Shown: in pieces, positions 8,159 to 16,631 of the stretch
Position numbering within the stretch: position 1 is the first letter of the stretch
Layout of the letters: each line of letters starts with the position of its first letter
Source of the DNA: Rhodococcus sp. P1Y
GTDB taxonomy: Bacteria > Actinomycetota > Actinomycetes > Mycobacteriales > Mycobacteriaceae
NCBI RefSeq assembly: GCF_003641205.1
Contig: NZ_CP032762.1
Location: forward strand, 1,302,001 to 1,366,000
Reading direction: 5' to 3'
Length of the DNA stretch: 64,000 nucleotides
Position numbers and translations under genes: made by a program
Notes under the pieces: generated by a model
Databases searched by the model: none
The model's input: the letters and a program-made list of their open reading frames with translations, nothing else
Told to the model about the DNA's origin: nothing

Positions 8159-9189
8159 AAACCGATGGCGCGAACGGTCGCGGTGGTACTACCGTGACGA
8201 CGGTGGAACCGCGATTTCGAATTCTCGTGACGGGCAGTTCCGGTCATCTCGGTGAGGCACTGGTACGTGTTCTGGGCTCACGAGGTCATCATGTGGTCGG
8301 GCTGGACACCTCGCCTTCTCCCTGGACGACGCACGTCGGGTCGGTAACCAATCGACGGGATGTTCGCGAGGCGCTCGACGGGATCGACGCGGTCGTCCAT
8401 ACTGCGACACTGCACAAGCCGCACGTCGGCAGTCACACCAAACAGGACTTCGTGGACACCAATGTGTCCGGGACGCTCACGATGCTGGAGGAGTCGGTCG
8501 CGGCAGGCGTCGGACGATTCGTATTCACCAGTTCCACCACGACTTTCGGTCGAGCGATGACTCCTCCGGAAGGCGACCCGGCGTCATGGATCACCGAAGA
8601 CGTGACACCAGTTCCTCGCAACATCTACGGCTCCACCAAAACTGCGGCCGAAGACCTCTGCCGGTTGTTTCACCAGGATCACGGTCTTGCACTGGTGATC
8701 CTTCGGACCTCGAGATTCTTCCCCGAAGCCGACGACCGTCCGGAGATCCAGGCCGCGTACCCCGACATGAACCTCAAGACCAACGAGTTGTTGTATCGCA
8801 GAGTCGATATCGCCGACGTCGTCGACGCCCACGAACGTGCATTGATCGTTGCGCCGGAGTTGGGATTCGGTCGCTACATCGTCAGCGCCACCACGCCGTT
8901 CGGAGACGAGGATCGAGCCGAATTGCGCGTCGACACACCGGCCGTGGTGCGGCGGTACTTCCCTCGATACGAGGAGATCTACGAGTCGCTGGGTTGGAGA
9001 ATGTTCCCGAGCATCGACCGCATCTACCTGAACACTCGTGCTCGACGGGATCTGAGTTGGGAGCCTGCGTACGGATTCGACTCAGCGCTGCGATGCCTGC
9101 AGAGCGGCGAGTCACCGTCCAGTCCGCTTGCAATGCTCATCGGCGCCAAGGGCTATCACGACAGGCCGACCGGCCCCTACACCTCGTAG
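8155..9189 (+). CDS. NAD-dependent epimerase/dehydratase (extended SDR)
   Basis: A 344-residue extended short-chain dehydrogenase. The Rossmann glycine motif VTGSSGHLGEALV lies near residues 24-36, with DAVVHTATL and FVFTSSTTTFG strands after it. The catalytic YGSTK (YxxxK) is near residue 158. The C-terminal half has substrate-domain features (LRTSRFFPEADD, DIADVVDAHERAL). Such enzymes act on nucleotide sugars or steroid-like ketones; the substrate is not evident. GTG 8155 overlaps the stop of the acetyltransferase gene (GTGA). A second GTG at 8194 is an alternative. Confidence 0.8.
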   Translation: MKTDGANGRGGTTVTTVEPRFRILVTGSSGHLGEALVRVLGSRGHHVVGLDTSPSPWTTHVGSVTNRRDVREALDGIDAVVHTATLHKPHVGSHTKQDFVDTNVSGTLTMLEESVAAGVGRFVFTSSTTTFGRAMTPPEGDPASWITEDVTPVPRNIYGSTKTAAEDLCRLFHQDHGLALVILRTSRFFPEADDRPEIQAAYPDMNLKTNELLYRRVDIADVVDAHERALIVAPELGFGRYIVSATTPFGDEDRAELRVDTPAVVRRYFPRYEEIYESLGWRMFPSIDRIYLNTRARRDLSWEPAYGFDSALRCLQSGESPSSPLAMLIGAKGYHDRPTGPYTS

Positions 9190-9971
9190 GTCGTTCGGCC
9201 GAATCGAGCGAGACAGTGCCACACGCGCTTGAGTGTTTGAAGGTCGTGACTGCCTGTCCGCGCGGCGTCGCCGATGATCGCCGGAGTCAGAACAGGTCCG
9301 AGAGCCTGTGCGAGTGTGGCGGACTCGGCACCTCGATAGAGGGGATCAAAATCCGACGTCATCAAGCGAAATCCCCGATGGAAACGGATGTTGCACCCGA
9401 GAGACGATGCCGCGGACTCGATCGCAGTTTCACGAAACGTCGGGTCGAGCACCACAGCGTCGACGTCTTCGTCGAACCGTACGGGCCCGTGAACGTGAGC
9501 CTCGACGCAGTCGTCGAGATCGTCGAAACCGGACGCGTCGGCGAGAGCGCATAGGTGAGGGAGCGCGTCACGGTCACCGAAATCGGTCGGCTCGAACACA
9601 GAATCCGGGAAGCAGAAGGTGATTCTGTCGAGGACAGCGGGTTTCAGAACCACATACGATGATCCGAATCGTATTGCGCCGCCGTAGGGATCGGCGTTTC
9701 GATTCCACGCGCCGTAGACGGGCCGCTCGTGCGGTTCCGACTGATCGTATCGACCGTCGAACAGTCGTGATTCCCACTGCCACCGGTCACCGCCTGCAAA
9801 TGCCGTCAGCCCGCCGTTCGAGATTCCGGTCGCGAACTGCGATCGATAGGCACCGTCGTGTGCCATCGACTCGATCACGGTTCGGCCTGCATGCGGCCAG
9901 TCCGGATGAAACTGCAAGGTCACTGCGGGCGGGCACTCGGACACCGATTCGGTGGATCGGTGAGGGGTCAT
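9177..9971 (-). CDS. DUF3626-type protein
   Basis: A 264-residue protein of a family known only as a domain of unknown function. The recognisable core is QFHPDWPH, FATGISNGGLTAFAGGDRWQWE, LFDGRYD, RPVYGAWN and GGAIRFGSSYV, followed by RITFCFPDS, the conserved order of DUF3626. No catalytic chemistry can be assigned. ATG 9971 overlaps the stop of the upstream FAD oxidoreductase by four bases, so the two are co-translated. Its last 13 bases run tail to tail into the epimerase gene end. Confidence 0.75.
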   Translation of the reverse strand: MTPHRSTESVSECPPAVTLQFHPDWPHAGRTVIESMAHDGAYRSQFATGISNGGLTAFAGGDRWQWESRLFDGRYDQSEPHERPVYGAWNRNADPYGGAIRFGSSYVVLKPAVLDRITFCFPDSVFEPTDFGDRDALPHLCALADASGFDDLDDCVEAHVHGPVRFDEDVDAVVLDPTFRETAIESAASSLGCNIRFHRGFRLMTSDFDPLYRGAESATLAQALGPVLTPAIIGDAARTGSHDLQTLKRVWHCLARFGRTTYEV

Positions 9972-11077
9972 GACCAGCTGTAGCTGAAGGGTCCGCGGTG
10001 CCCGAACCACATCGTCGACGAACAGATTTGTTCTTTCACCAGCGCTGCGGCCCGCCCGGTCAGCATGGCACGGGGTCTCGGCTCGTCGTGGGAGTTCGAC
10101 GACTGGAACAGTGCGTCTTTCCTTCCGAGGCTGATGCACTGACCGACGAATTTCCGTTGCAGCTCCCGTGGATCCTTTCCGGCAGCGAGCGCGAGCACGG
10201 TCTCGGCGGCGTGGACGCCCGACGGGATCGCGGCCTGGCAGCTCATGCGGAGTGGTGAACGAGCGAAGGCCGCCGCGTCACCGGCGCCGACGATGCGGGG
10301 ATCACCTGCGCTGACAAGAGTGTCGTGGATGGTGAGGGCGCCTCTCTCGTCCGTCTGCAGTGCGTTGCCGCGTGCAGTGTCCGGAACCCCGACAGACGAC
10401 GCCAGGATGGTGAGATTGCTTGCAGCCGTGCTTCCGTCGGACATCACCAGTTCACCGGAGCCGACCGTCTCGACGGCGGTGTCTTCGGTGACCTCCACTC
10501 CTGCGTTGCGAAGGTGTGCACGAATGTGCCGCCTTCCCCTCTCACTGACTGAGGGTGCCAACTCGCGGTCGGTGATCAACCGAACGCTATGGGTTGTACT
10601 CCCGGCAAGTTCTGCGGCCGTTTCGATGCCGGTGAGACCGCCGCCGACGACCGTGATGGTCGAATGTTCGACCAGGTTCTCTAGGCGCACACGTGCATAG
10701 CGTGCGGTTTCGAGGGTGCCTAGAGTGACTGCATGTGTCGTCGCACCGGCAATGATGTCGAGCGTGCTGAAACTCCCGGCTGCGTAGACGAGGTAGTCGT
10801 AGTCGATGGTCGTGTCCGAATCGGCCAACCCGATTCGTCGCGCCTCGGCGTCGATCGTCGTCGCGGTCGCGACTTCGAGCCGCGCGCGTTGTGGGAGCAC
10901 CTGCTCCAACGGCATTACGGCACTGTGGTTACCGGCGACCAACTGATGCAACCGTATTCGCTCGACGAACTCGGCTCTCGGGTTTACGACCGTGACATCG
11001 GCACCGCCCCTGGCCAAGCGCACGGCCGCACTGACGCCCGCATACCCCGCTCCGATGACGACTACTTTCGGTCCCAT
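9968..11077 (-). CDS. NAD(P)/FAD-dependent oxidoreductase, NDH-2-like
   Basis: A 369-residue pyridine-nucleotide disulfide oxidoreductase-fold protein. The FAD-binding VVVIGAGYAGVSAAVRL is at the N-terminus and the NAD-binding TITVVGGGLTGIETAAEL near residues 150-170. Near residue 290 lies PRIVGAGDAAAF, the FAD-binding GD motif. It resembles type II NADH dehydrogenases and carotenoid/rubredoxin reductase-like enzymes that lack the redox-active cysteine pair. ATG 11077 follows a strong GGAGG ribosome site. It is coupled to the DUF3626 gene downstream; whether the two act together is unknown. Confidence 0.85.
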   Translation of the reverse strand: MGPKVVVIGAGYAGVSAAVRLARGGADVTVVNPRAEFVERIRLHQLVAGNHSAVMPLEQVLPQRARLEVATATTIDAEARRIGLADSDTTIDYDYLVYAAGSFSTLDIIAGATTHAVTLGTLETARYARVRLENLVEHSTITVVGGGLTGIETAAELAGSTTHSVRLITDRELAPSVSERGRRHIRAHLRNAGVEVTEDTAVETVGSGELVMSDGSTAASNLTILASSVGVPDTARGNALQTDERGALTIHDTLVSAGDPRIVGAGDAAAFARSPLRMSCQAAIPSGVHAAETVLALAAGKDPRELQRKFVGQCISLGRKDALFQSSNSHDEPRPRAMLTGRAAALVKEQICSSTMWFGHRGPFSYSWS

Positions 11078-11172
11078 GGGGTCCTCGCCTCCGTTGGATG
11101 AACAGGGTTTGGACGTTACGCATCCGACGTCGACCCACGCCAGCCTCGAGAGGGAACTCACCCAATTGCCCG

Positions 11173-11649
11173 TCAACGCGCGACGTCGAGCTCCATCAGA
11201 ACTCCGGTCTCGATGCAGTGACTGTTCTCCAGGTCGTGCTTGAACGAACTGGGACTCTTGACGATCGGACGCAGCAGACGGGTGTGTTCGATCGGTTCCC
11301 AGTTCTTGGGTGCCACCTCGCGATACTCCATGATCTCGAGCTGCAGCGCCGTCACGGTTCCGGTGGTGGGCGCGACGTCGATGGGGAGTACGCCGCCGCC
11401 GTGACCGGTCCCGAAGAAGTAACCGCGTGCCTGATCGGGAGGCTTGTTCGCCGGATTCGGCCACGATGCGGTGACGCCGCCGAACGTCAGCAGGCCCTCG
11501 GACCATGTGGCGTCAGGAGGTAGGTCTCGAGCCGGTCCGGAATCGTCCTCCTCGAACGCGAGTGACCAAGTGGCCGAATGGCCGACGGCAGGGGGAACGC
11601 CGCAGCATTCGATTTCCCAGTTCTCGATGAAGACCGAGATCGTGTACAT
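11173..11649 (-). CDS. conserved hypothetical protein
   Basis: A 158-residue acidic soluble protein not assigned to a known activity. It begins MYTISVFIENWEIECCGVPPAVG: a beta strand followed by a Cys-Cys pair, then WSLAFEEDD. This pattern resembles actinobacterial DUF6578-type proteins, but that match is from memory only. The middle part (GYFFGTGHGGG, VTALQLEIMEYREV) looks like alternating strands. It stands alone between an FAD oxidoreductase and the ABC operon, and is separated from the latter by a palindromic repeat. Confidence 0.6.
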   Translation of the reverse strand: MYTISVFIENWEIECCGVPPAVGHSATWSLAFEEDDSGPARDLPPDATWSEGLLTFGGVTASWPNPANKPPDQARGYFFGTGHGGGVLPIDVAPTTGTVTALQLEIMEYREVAPKNWEPIEHTRLLRPIVKSPSSFKHDLENSHCIETGVLMELDVAR

Positions 11650-11728
11650 ATCAGGCCCCGGGTACTAGGGGAACCGCGGCACGAACGCCGCGGACCCAGG
11701 GTTACCGTGCGCCAGTAAACCATACGGA

Positions 11729-11800
11729 GGCGCCTTCGGCGCATGTGCACGGAAATCCATAGTGGGCTATGTACTTTCGTTCACGTACGGCGGAGCCGCC
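11729..11800. repeat. palindromic repeat, copy 1
   Basis: A long imperfect inverted repeat. GC-rich outer arms (GGCGCCTTCGGCGC / GCGGAGCCGCC region) enclose a core ATGTGCACGGAAATCCATAG ... CTATGTACTTTCGTTCACG. The same core recurs at 14145-14230 and 40588-40648. The right arm contains the last codons and the TGA stop of the ABC permease gene, read on the minus strand. Confidence 0.8.
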
Positions 11801-12842
11801 CACGCACGACCGCGACCGACGCAGCGCACGCGAGCGCGGCAACTATCAAAGCCAACACAACTTCGGTGATCTGGAATCGCCAGAACTGACTGTCCTCGTG
11901 ATACTCGAGTTCGAACCGGTCAGCTCCCTGGGCTGCGATGCATTCGGTGCGCTCCAGATCGCTTCGCGCTTGCAACTCGTCGGATCTGATCAGCCAGTCC
12001 CCGTAGGTCTCATCGGACCGTTGCGTCATCTCGTCCCAGAACGAGTCGGCGGGCGCGCAGAGCCGATAGTCGATGTCGACGACGTTCCCGTCCGCGTCGA
12101 CGTAATTCTGGTCGATCGTCCACCGGTTCGATTCTCTGAAGGATATGTATTCGGCGGGTCCGGAGACGGCGCTGAGTTGCTTCGTCTCCACCGAGGGTGC
12201 TGCGTAGTGCTGGCGGACAGCGGTCGGAAGCACTACGAGCAATCCGACGGTGACGATCAGGGTTACGACCATGGCGCCGATCGTGTTGCGCAGCAACAGT
12301 GCAAGTAGGCTACCGATCATCAATGCAGCAGCGGTGTAGGCGCCGGGCATCAACCCGGAGGTTTCGAAAATTGGATAGTCGAACCTGGAGGCATCAATTC
12401 CCCCGGCCGTCTGCCAGGGGCCGGTCTTGTGTAGCGAACGCATCCAGGTGAACGTCGCTCCGAGCACCGCCATCGCCAGCACGATCGGCACGAACACGAC
12501 CAGGACGCGCGAGAAGTACCATCGCAACGGGCTGACGGACTGGGTCAGCGACAGCACATGCGTTCCTCGTTCGATGTCGCGCGAGAACACAGCCACACCG
12601 ACGAACAACCCGATCAGCGCGGGCAGGGCGACCGTCATCAATGTCGTTGCAGTCAAGACCGTTTGAGACATGCACTCCGCAGTTCCACCGCCGTAACAGA
12701 AGAAGAGCGTGCCAAAACTGTAGAAGGTGGGGTAACTACGTAGGGCCAATGATGCTGCGATGGTCGCGGCGGCAATCACTACGATGACCGCGAGGGTTCC
12801 GAGAAGTGTTGCGCGAAACTGTCGGTACGTTACCCAGAACAT
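11781..12842 (-). CDS. ABC transporter permease
   Basis: A 353-residue membrane protein starting MFWVTYRQFRATLLGTLAVI, a helix, then about five more helices and a large extracytoplasmic loop (about residues 200-310) that contains two cysteines. This is the ABC-2 type permease layout seen in YtrA/GntR-linked actinobacterial exporters. The start overlaps the stop of the ATPase gene by one base (TGATG), so the pair is coupled. The C-terminal residues RGRLRRT and the stop are encoded inside palindromic repeat copy 1, which suggests that the element inserted at, or reshaped, the gene end. Confidence 0.8.
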   Translation of the reverse strand: MFWVTYRQFRATLLGTLAVIVVIAAATIAASLALRSYPTFYSFGTLFFCYGGGTAECMSQTVLTATTLMTVALPALIGLFVGVAVFSRDIERGTHVLSLTQSVSPLRWYFSRVLVVFVPIVLAMAVLGATFTWMRSLHKTGPWQTAGGIDASRFDYPIFETSGLMPGAYTAAALMIGSLLALLLRNTIGAMVVTLIVTVGLLVVLPTAVRQHYAAPSVETKQLSAVSGPAEYISFRESNRWTIDQNYVDADGNVVDIDYRLCAPADSFWDEMTQRSDETYGDWLIRSDELQARSDLERTECIAAQGADRFELEYHEDSQFWRFQITEVVLALIVAALACAASVAVVRGRLRRT

Positions 12843-13687
12843 CAGCCCACCTCGCCGAGATGCGCGAGCACGACGTCGTCGAGAGTCGCGGCCGAGATGG
12901 TCCATTCACCGTTCGATGCCGGCCGTCTCCCACGTACTACATGGGTCGACGACTTCGACGCGAGGGCCGAACCGATGATGTGCCCGTCACCTGGATCGGG
13001 CGTTCCGGACCCGGTCAGAACGTAGTGTTGATTCACGATCTCCTCTGTCTCCCCGTCCAATTGCATCTTTCCTCGACGCAGCAGAAGTAACCGATCGGCG
13101 ACGTCGGCGAGCTCGGCCAACACATGTGAGGACAGCACAATCGTCGTTCCTCGTTCGGCGGCGTCACGCATCAATGTTTGAGCCACGGCGCGCCGGGCGA
13201 CGGGATCGAGGTCGGCGAGCGGTTCGTCCAGCAGTACGACCTCCGGAAGTCGGCCCAGCACGAGCGCAATCGCAACGCGCGTCCGCTGGCCCGGTGACAG
13301 CCGCTTGATCCTCGTGTCCAGCGTGATGCCGGCGTCGTCGACGATTCGGGCGGCGTAAGCGTCGTCCCATCGGTCGTTGGTGTCGCGACCGAATCGGAGT
13401 GTTTCCTCGACGCTGAAGCGGTGGAACAGAGGCTTGTGCTGCGCGAGGTAGGACAGGCCCGGGGCGATCCCGCCGTCGTCGACGGTTTTGCCGAGGACCG
13501 TTACTTCGCCGGAATCCGGCCGCAGCAGGCCGCCGATCACCGACATCAACGTCGATTTCCCAGCCCCGTTCGCGCCGACGAGGGCAGTGATCGATCCCTG
13601 CTGGAGAGCGAACGAGCACTGGTCGAGTACGGGGCGTCGGCGAAACGATTTGCTCACGTCGATCACCTCGAGCACTGGGTTCGTCAC
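12842..13687 (-). CDS. ABC transporter ATP-binding protein
   Basis: A 281-residue nucleotide-binding protein. Walker A is GANGAGKST near residue 38, the signature is LSPGQRTRVAIAL near 130, Walker B is VVLLDEP near 150, and the H-loop is VLSSHVLAEL near 185. The last 70 residues extend past the ATPase core and may contact the permease. GTG 13687 starts four bases after the GntR stop. Together with the GntR regulator and the permease it forms a three-gene operon of the YtrA-YtrB type. Substrate is unknown; lipid, peptide or antibiotic export is common for the type. Confidence 0.9.
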   Translation of the reverse strand: MTNPVLEVIDVSKSFRRRPVLDQCSFALQQGSITALVGANGAGKSTLMSVIGGLLRPDSGEVTVLGKTVDDGGIAPGLSYLAQHKPLFHRFSVEETLRFGRDTNDRWDDAYAARIVDDAGITLDTRIKRLSPGQRTRVAIALVLGRLPEVVLLDEPLADLDPVARRAVAQTLMRDAAERGTTIVLSSHVLAELADVADRLLLLRRGKMQLDGETEEIVNQHYVLTGSGTPDPGDGHIIGSALASKSSTHVVRGRRPASNGEWTISAATLDDVVLAHLGEVG

Positions 13688-13690
13688 GTC

Positions 13691-14086
13691 CTAAGGTCCT
13701 TCCGGTTCGGAGAATTGGCGGTCGAGTGCCGCGGCGAAAAGTGCTTCGAGGTCGGTGCGCTCGAGCCCAGCGCTGGCGCCGTGCGTAACCCAGGTGTCGA
13801 GTTCCTGTGTAAGCGCTGTTTTCTCGGCCATTCCGGCCTTGGCCAGCGACGCGGTGATGAACGTGCCGAGACCGGGCCTACCTTCGGCGAGTCCGTCGTG
13901 CTCGAGTTCCTTGTAGGCCTTGAGCACGGTGTTGGGGTTGATCGCGAGCGTCGACACCACGTCCTTGGCGGTCGGAAGCTTGTCGCCGACTGCGAGGTCC
14001 CCGCGTCGCAGTGCCTGTTTGACCTGCAGGACCAGTTGTACGTACGTCGGAATGCCCGAGCGTCGATCAATGCGGAACTCGATCAA
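13691..14086 (-). CDS. GntR family regulator, YtrA subfamily
   Basis: A 131-residue regulator. The winged helix (residues 8-70) holds GDKLPTAKDVVSTLAINPNTVLKAY, the classic GntR recognition helix, followed by EGRPGLGTFI. Only about 60 further residues follow, so it has the short effector arm of YtrA proteins rather than a FadR or HutC ligand domain. I take TTG 14086 as the start (LIEFRIDRRSG reads MIEFRIDRRSG in the family) because AAAGGG lies six bases upstream; a GTG at 14101 is possible. It probably represses its own ABC operon. Palindromic repeat copy 2 lies upstream of the gene. Confidence 0.85.
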   Translation of the reverse strand: MIEFRIDRRSGIPTYVQLVLQVKQALRRGDLAVGDKLPTAKDVVSTLAINPNTVLKAYKELEHDGLAEGRPGLGTFITASLAKAGMAEKTALTQELDTWVTHGASAGLERTDLEALFAAALDRQFSEPEGP

Positions 14087-14144
14087 CCTGCACCCTTTCA
14101 CTAATGTTGTAAGTAATTACTGTCATGGGTTTGCCGGGAAGTCA

Positions 14145-14230
14145 AGTGGAGGCGCCCCTTCGCCGCATGTGAACGTAAATACATAGAGTGGTATGTGCTT
14201 TCGTTCACGTGCGGCGAAGCCGCCTCCACT
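14145..14230. repeat. palindromic repeat, copy 2
   Basis: The best-formed copy: about 40-base arms (AGTGGAGGCG... and its complement ...CGCCTCCACT) with a GAGTGG loop. The outer arms are GC-rich and the inner arms are GTGAACGTAAATACATA and TATGTGCTTTCGTTCAC. It lies between the divergent gntR and GAF-ANTAR genes, so it cannot be a simple terminator there. Confidence 0.85.
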
Positions 14231-14348
14231 CGGACGCCGTAGGGTAGGGGAACACGGCGTCGGTTCGCTGTGATCGGCTGCTGGTCGGTGTCTCGAGGAC
14301 CCTTGTCCTTGCGGAGCACTCCGACGCCCAATCTGGCCGGAGGCCACG

Positions 14349-15056
14349 ATGGATACACAGTTCGATCGCAACCGTTTCGATCTGGGACGCGCACTGGCCG
14401 ATGCGACTCGAGGATTCTTCCGTCCTGGCAGCGTCGAGGACACCTTTCGTGCGGTGACCGAGAGCGTGACGTCGTTGCTGGCCGGGGCAGACTGTGCGGA
14501 TGTCTTGATCATCGCTGGGCGCAACAAGTTTCAGTCTCATGCCGCGACCAGTGATCTGCCTGTTCGGCTCGATGTTCTGCAGGAAGAGATGAACGAGGGT
14601 CCCTGTGTCGATGCTGCCCACCGTGACGTGCTGGTGCGATGCGACGACTTCGCTACCGACACCCGCTGGCCGCGCTTCGGGCCGCAGGCGGTGAAGGCAG
14701 GCGTCAGAAGCAGTTTGTCGTTCCAGCTCTACACATCTGACGACACGATCGGCGCCCTCAACGTCTTCGGACGGCTTCCCCACGCGTTCACCAAGGACGA
14801 CGAGGAGGTGGGATCGATGTTTGCGACCAACGCAGCCTTGGCGGTGTATGCGGCCAACAAGGCCCATCAATTCGACTCGGCGCTGGCCTCCCGTGACCTG
14901 ATAGGCCAGGCCAAGGGCATGCTCATGGAGAGGTACAGCATCGGTGCGGCCCAGGCGTTCGGGTTGCTGTCGAAGATTTCCCAGGACTCGAACACGCCGA
15001 TCGCCGCGCTTGCGTCGGACGTCGTGAAGCATGGGCGCGACACTCCCGCACTGTGA
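14349..15056 (+). CDS. GAF-ANTAR RNA-binding regulator
   Basis: A 235-residue protein. The N-terminal GAF domain (about 20-160) has the typical [18 protein letters not shown] and [19 protein letters not shown] segments. The C-terminal ANTAR domain (about 175-230) contains [21 protein letters not shown], close to the antiterminator consensus. Such proteins sense a ligand or redox state and act on leader RNA hairpins. Its target is not evident. ATG 14349 follows GGAGGCCACG, a good ribosome site. It is one of three ANTAR proteins in the window. Confidence 0.85.
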   Translation: MDTQFDRNRFDLGRALADATRGFFRPGSVEDTFRAVTESVTSLLAGADCADVLIIAGRNKFQSHAATSDLPVRLDVLQEEMNEGPCVDAAHRDVLVRCDDFATDTRWPRFGPQAVKAGVRSSLSFQLYTSDDTIGALNVFGRLPHAFTKDDEEVGSMFATNAALAVYAANKAHQFDSALASRDLIGQAKGMLMERYSIGAAQAFGLLSKISQDSNTPIAALASDVVKHGRDTPAL

Positions 15057-15081
15057 CGAGCCTGCGCGGTTACCCTCGGAT

Positions 15082-16494
15082 ATGACCGTTTTGCAGAACG
15101 CCCTGGAGAGCACGTTCGTCGACGAGCTGGGTGCGCTGACTGTTCCGTGGCAGGGCGCCGACGCCCCCGACCCGCGGATGCTCGTGTTCAACGATCGGCT
15201 CGCGAAGTCCTTGGGGCTCGACCCAGCCCTCCGTGACGAGGTCGGCATTCTGTCCGGAGCCGCCGCGCCCGAGGGTGCGAGCCCGGTCGCGATGGCCTAC
15301 GCCGGGCACCAGTTCGGCGGGTATGCCCCGATGCTCGGTGACGGGCGGGCCCTGTTGCTGGGAGAACTGCACGACGTCGACGGGCAACGAGTCGATCTGC
15401 ATCTCAAAGGTTCTGGGAGAACACCGTTCTCGCGGGGTGGCGACGGGTTCGCCGTCGTCGGTCCCATGCTGCGTGAGTATCTGATCAGCGAGGCGATGCA
15501 TGCGCTCGGCATTCCGACGACTCGCTCCCTGTCGGTCTTAGCGACGGGCCGGGATGTGTACCGTGACGGACCCGAGCCGGGTGCCGTGCTGGCGCGGATC
15601 GCCTCGAGTCATCTGAGGGTCGGGACGTTCGAATTCGCTGTTCGACAAGAGGGCTTGGTGCAACCGCTGGCCGACTACGCCATTGCACGTCACTACCCCT
15701 CTGTCACCGGCTATTTGGGCTTCTTCGAGGCCGTCGTCGAAGCGCAGGCATCGCTCGTCGCGCAGTGGATGCTCGCAGGCTTCGTACACGGAGTCATGAA
15801 CACCGACAACACCACCATCTCGGGTCAGACCATCGACTACGGACCGTGCGCGTTCCTCGACGCGTACGATCCGCGTGCGGTGTTCTCCTCGATCGACCAC
15901 CGCGGCCGTTACGCGTTTGGAAACCAACCCGCGGTGCTCAAATGGAACCTCGCGCGGTTCGGAGAAACGTTGCTGGCGTTGGTATCCGACGTTCCCGACG
16001 ATGCAATCACCGAGGTCTCGGCTGTCCTCGACTCCTTCGACACGCGGTACGACGCCCATTTCGCGGCGGGGTTGGCCGCCAAACTCGGCATCGACGACGC
16101 ATCGCCGCTGGGCGGCGACTTGCTGAAAATCATGCAGGAACATGGCGCTGACTGGACCGGGACGTTCAGGGCGCTTGCGGACGAACTTCGCGGAAACCAG
16201 GCTCCCCTCGACGCACTGATTCCGCGGGAGGCTGCCGGTCCGTGGGTGCAGCGGTGGCGGACCGAAGCGACCGTCGATCCCGACGCCTTGGACCGCGTCA
16301 ATCCGATCTACATTCCCCGCAACCACCACGTCGACGCCGCGTTGAGGGCTGCGACGGCTGGCGATCTCGGCCCGTTCGAAACACTGCTGAACGTGGTGAC
16401 GAACCCGTTCGAGAGGCGAGACGAGTGGGCGGACTACGCCCAGCCCGCCCCGACGCAGTTCAGTGAGGGCTTTCGAACGTTTTGTGGAACCTGA
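15082..16494 (+). CDS. selO: protein adenylyltransferase SelO
   Basis: A 470-residue pseudokinase-fold enzyme that transfers AMP from ATP to protein Ser/Thr/Tyr. Family motifs are clear: [54 protein letters not shown], then [19 protein letters not shown] carrying the catalytic/metal Asp and Asn. The C-terminus ends FCGT, where the single cysteine occupies the position that is Sec or Cys in SelO homologues and that has been linked to redox control. Length is normal. It follows the GAF-ANTAR gene by 25 bases and is closed by a 20-bp perfect hairpin. Confidence 0.95.
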   Translation: MTVLQNALESTFVDELGALTVPWQGADAPDPRMLVFNDRLAKSLGLDPALRDEVGILSGAAAPEGASPVAMAYAGHQFGGYAPMLGDGRALLLGELHDVDGQRVDLHLKGSGRTPFSRGGDGFAVVGPMLREYLISEAMHALGIPTTRSLSVLATGRDVYRDGPEPGAVLARIASSHLRVGTFEFAVRQEGLVQPLADYAIARHYPSVTGYLGFFEAVVEAQASLVAQWMLAGFVHGVMNTDNTTISGQTIDYGPCAFLDAYDPRAVFSSIDHRGRYAFGNQPAVLKWNLARFGETLLALVSDVPDDAITEVSAVLDSFDTRYDAHFAAGLAAKLGIDDASPLGGDLLKIMQEHGADWTGTFRALADELRGNQAPLDALIPREAAGPWVQRWRTEATVDPDALDRVNPIYIPRNHHVDAALRAATAGDLGPFETLLNVVTNPFERRDEWADYAQPAPTQFSEGFRTFCGT

Positions 16495-16497
16495 GTT

Positions 16498-16543
16498 CAG
16501 TGGCACGGATAAGTGCCGCGGAGGGCACTTATCCGTGCCACTG
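16498..16543. terminator. 20-bp perfect hairpin after selO
   Basis: A 20-base arm beginning at 16498 (CAGTGGCACGGATAAGTGCC) is followed by a six-base loop and its exact complement at 16524-16543. It starts four bases after the selO stop. There is no U-tract, so it may act as an actinobacterial I-shaped terminator or an RNA-stabilising hairpin. Confidence 0.75.
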
Positions 16544-16631
16544 GGGTTCTTGACACTTCCTGCGTGATCTGTCTAGATTTACCCGACTCGCGTGTAACTC
16601 CACCGTATGCGCGCGGAACTCGGGGGGAATT

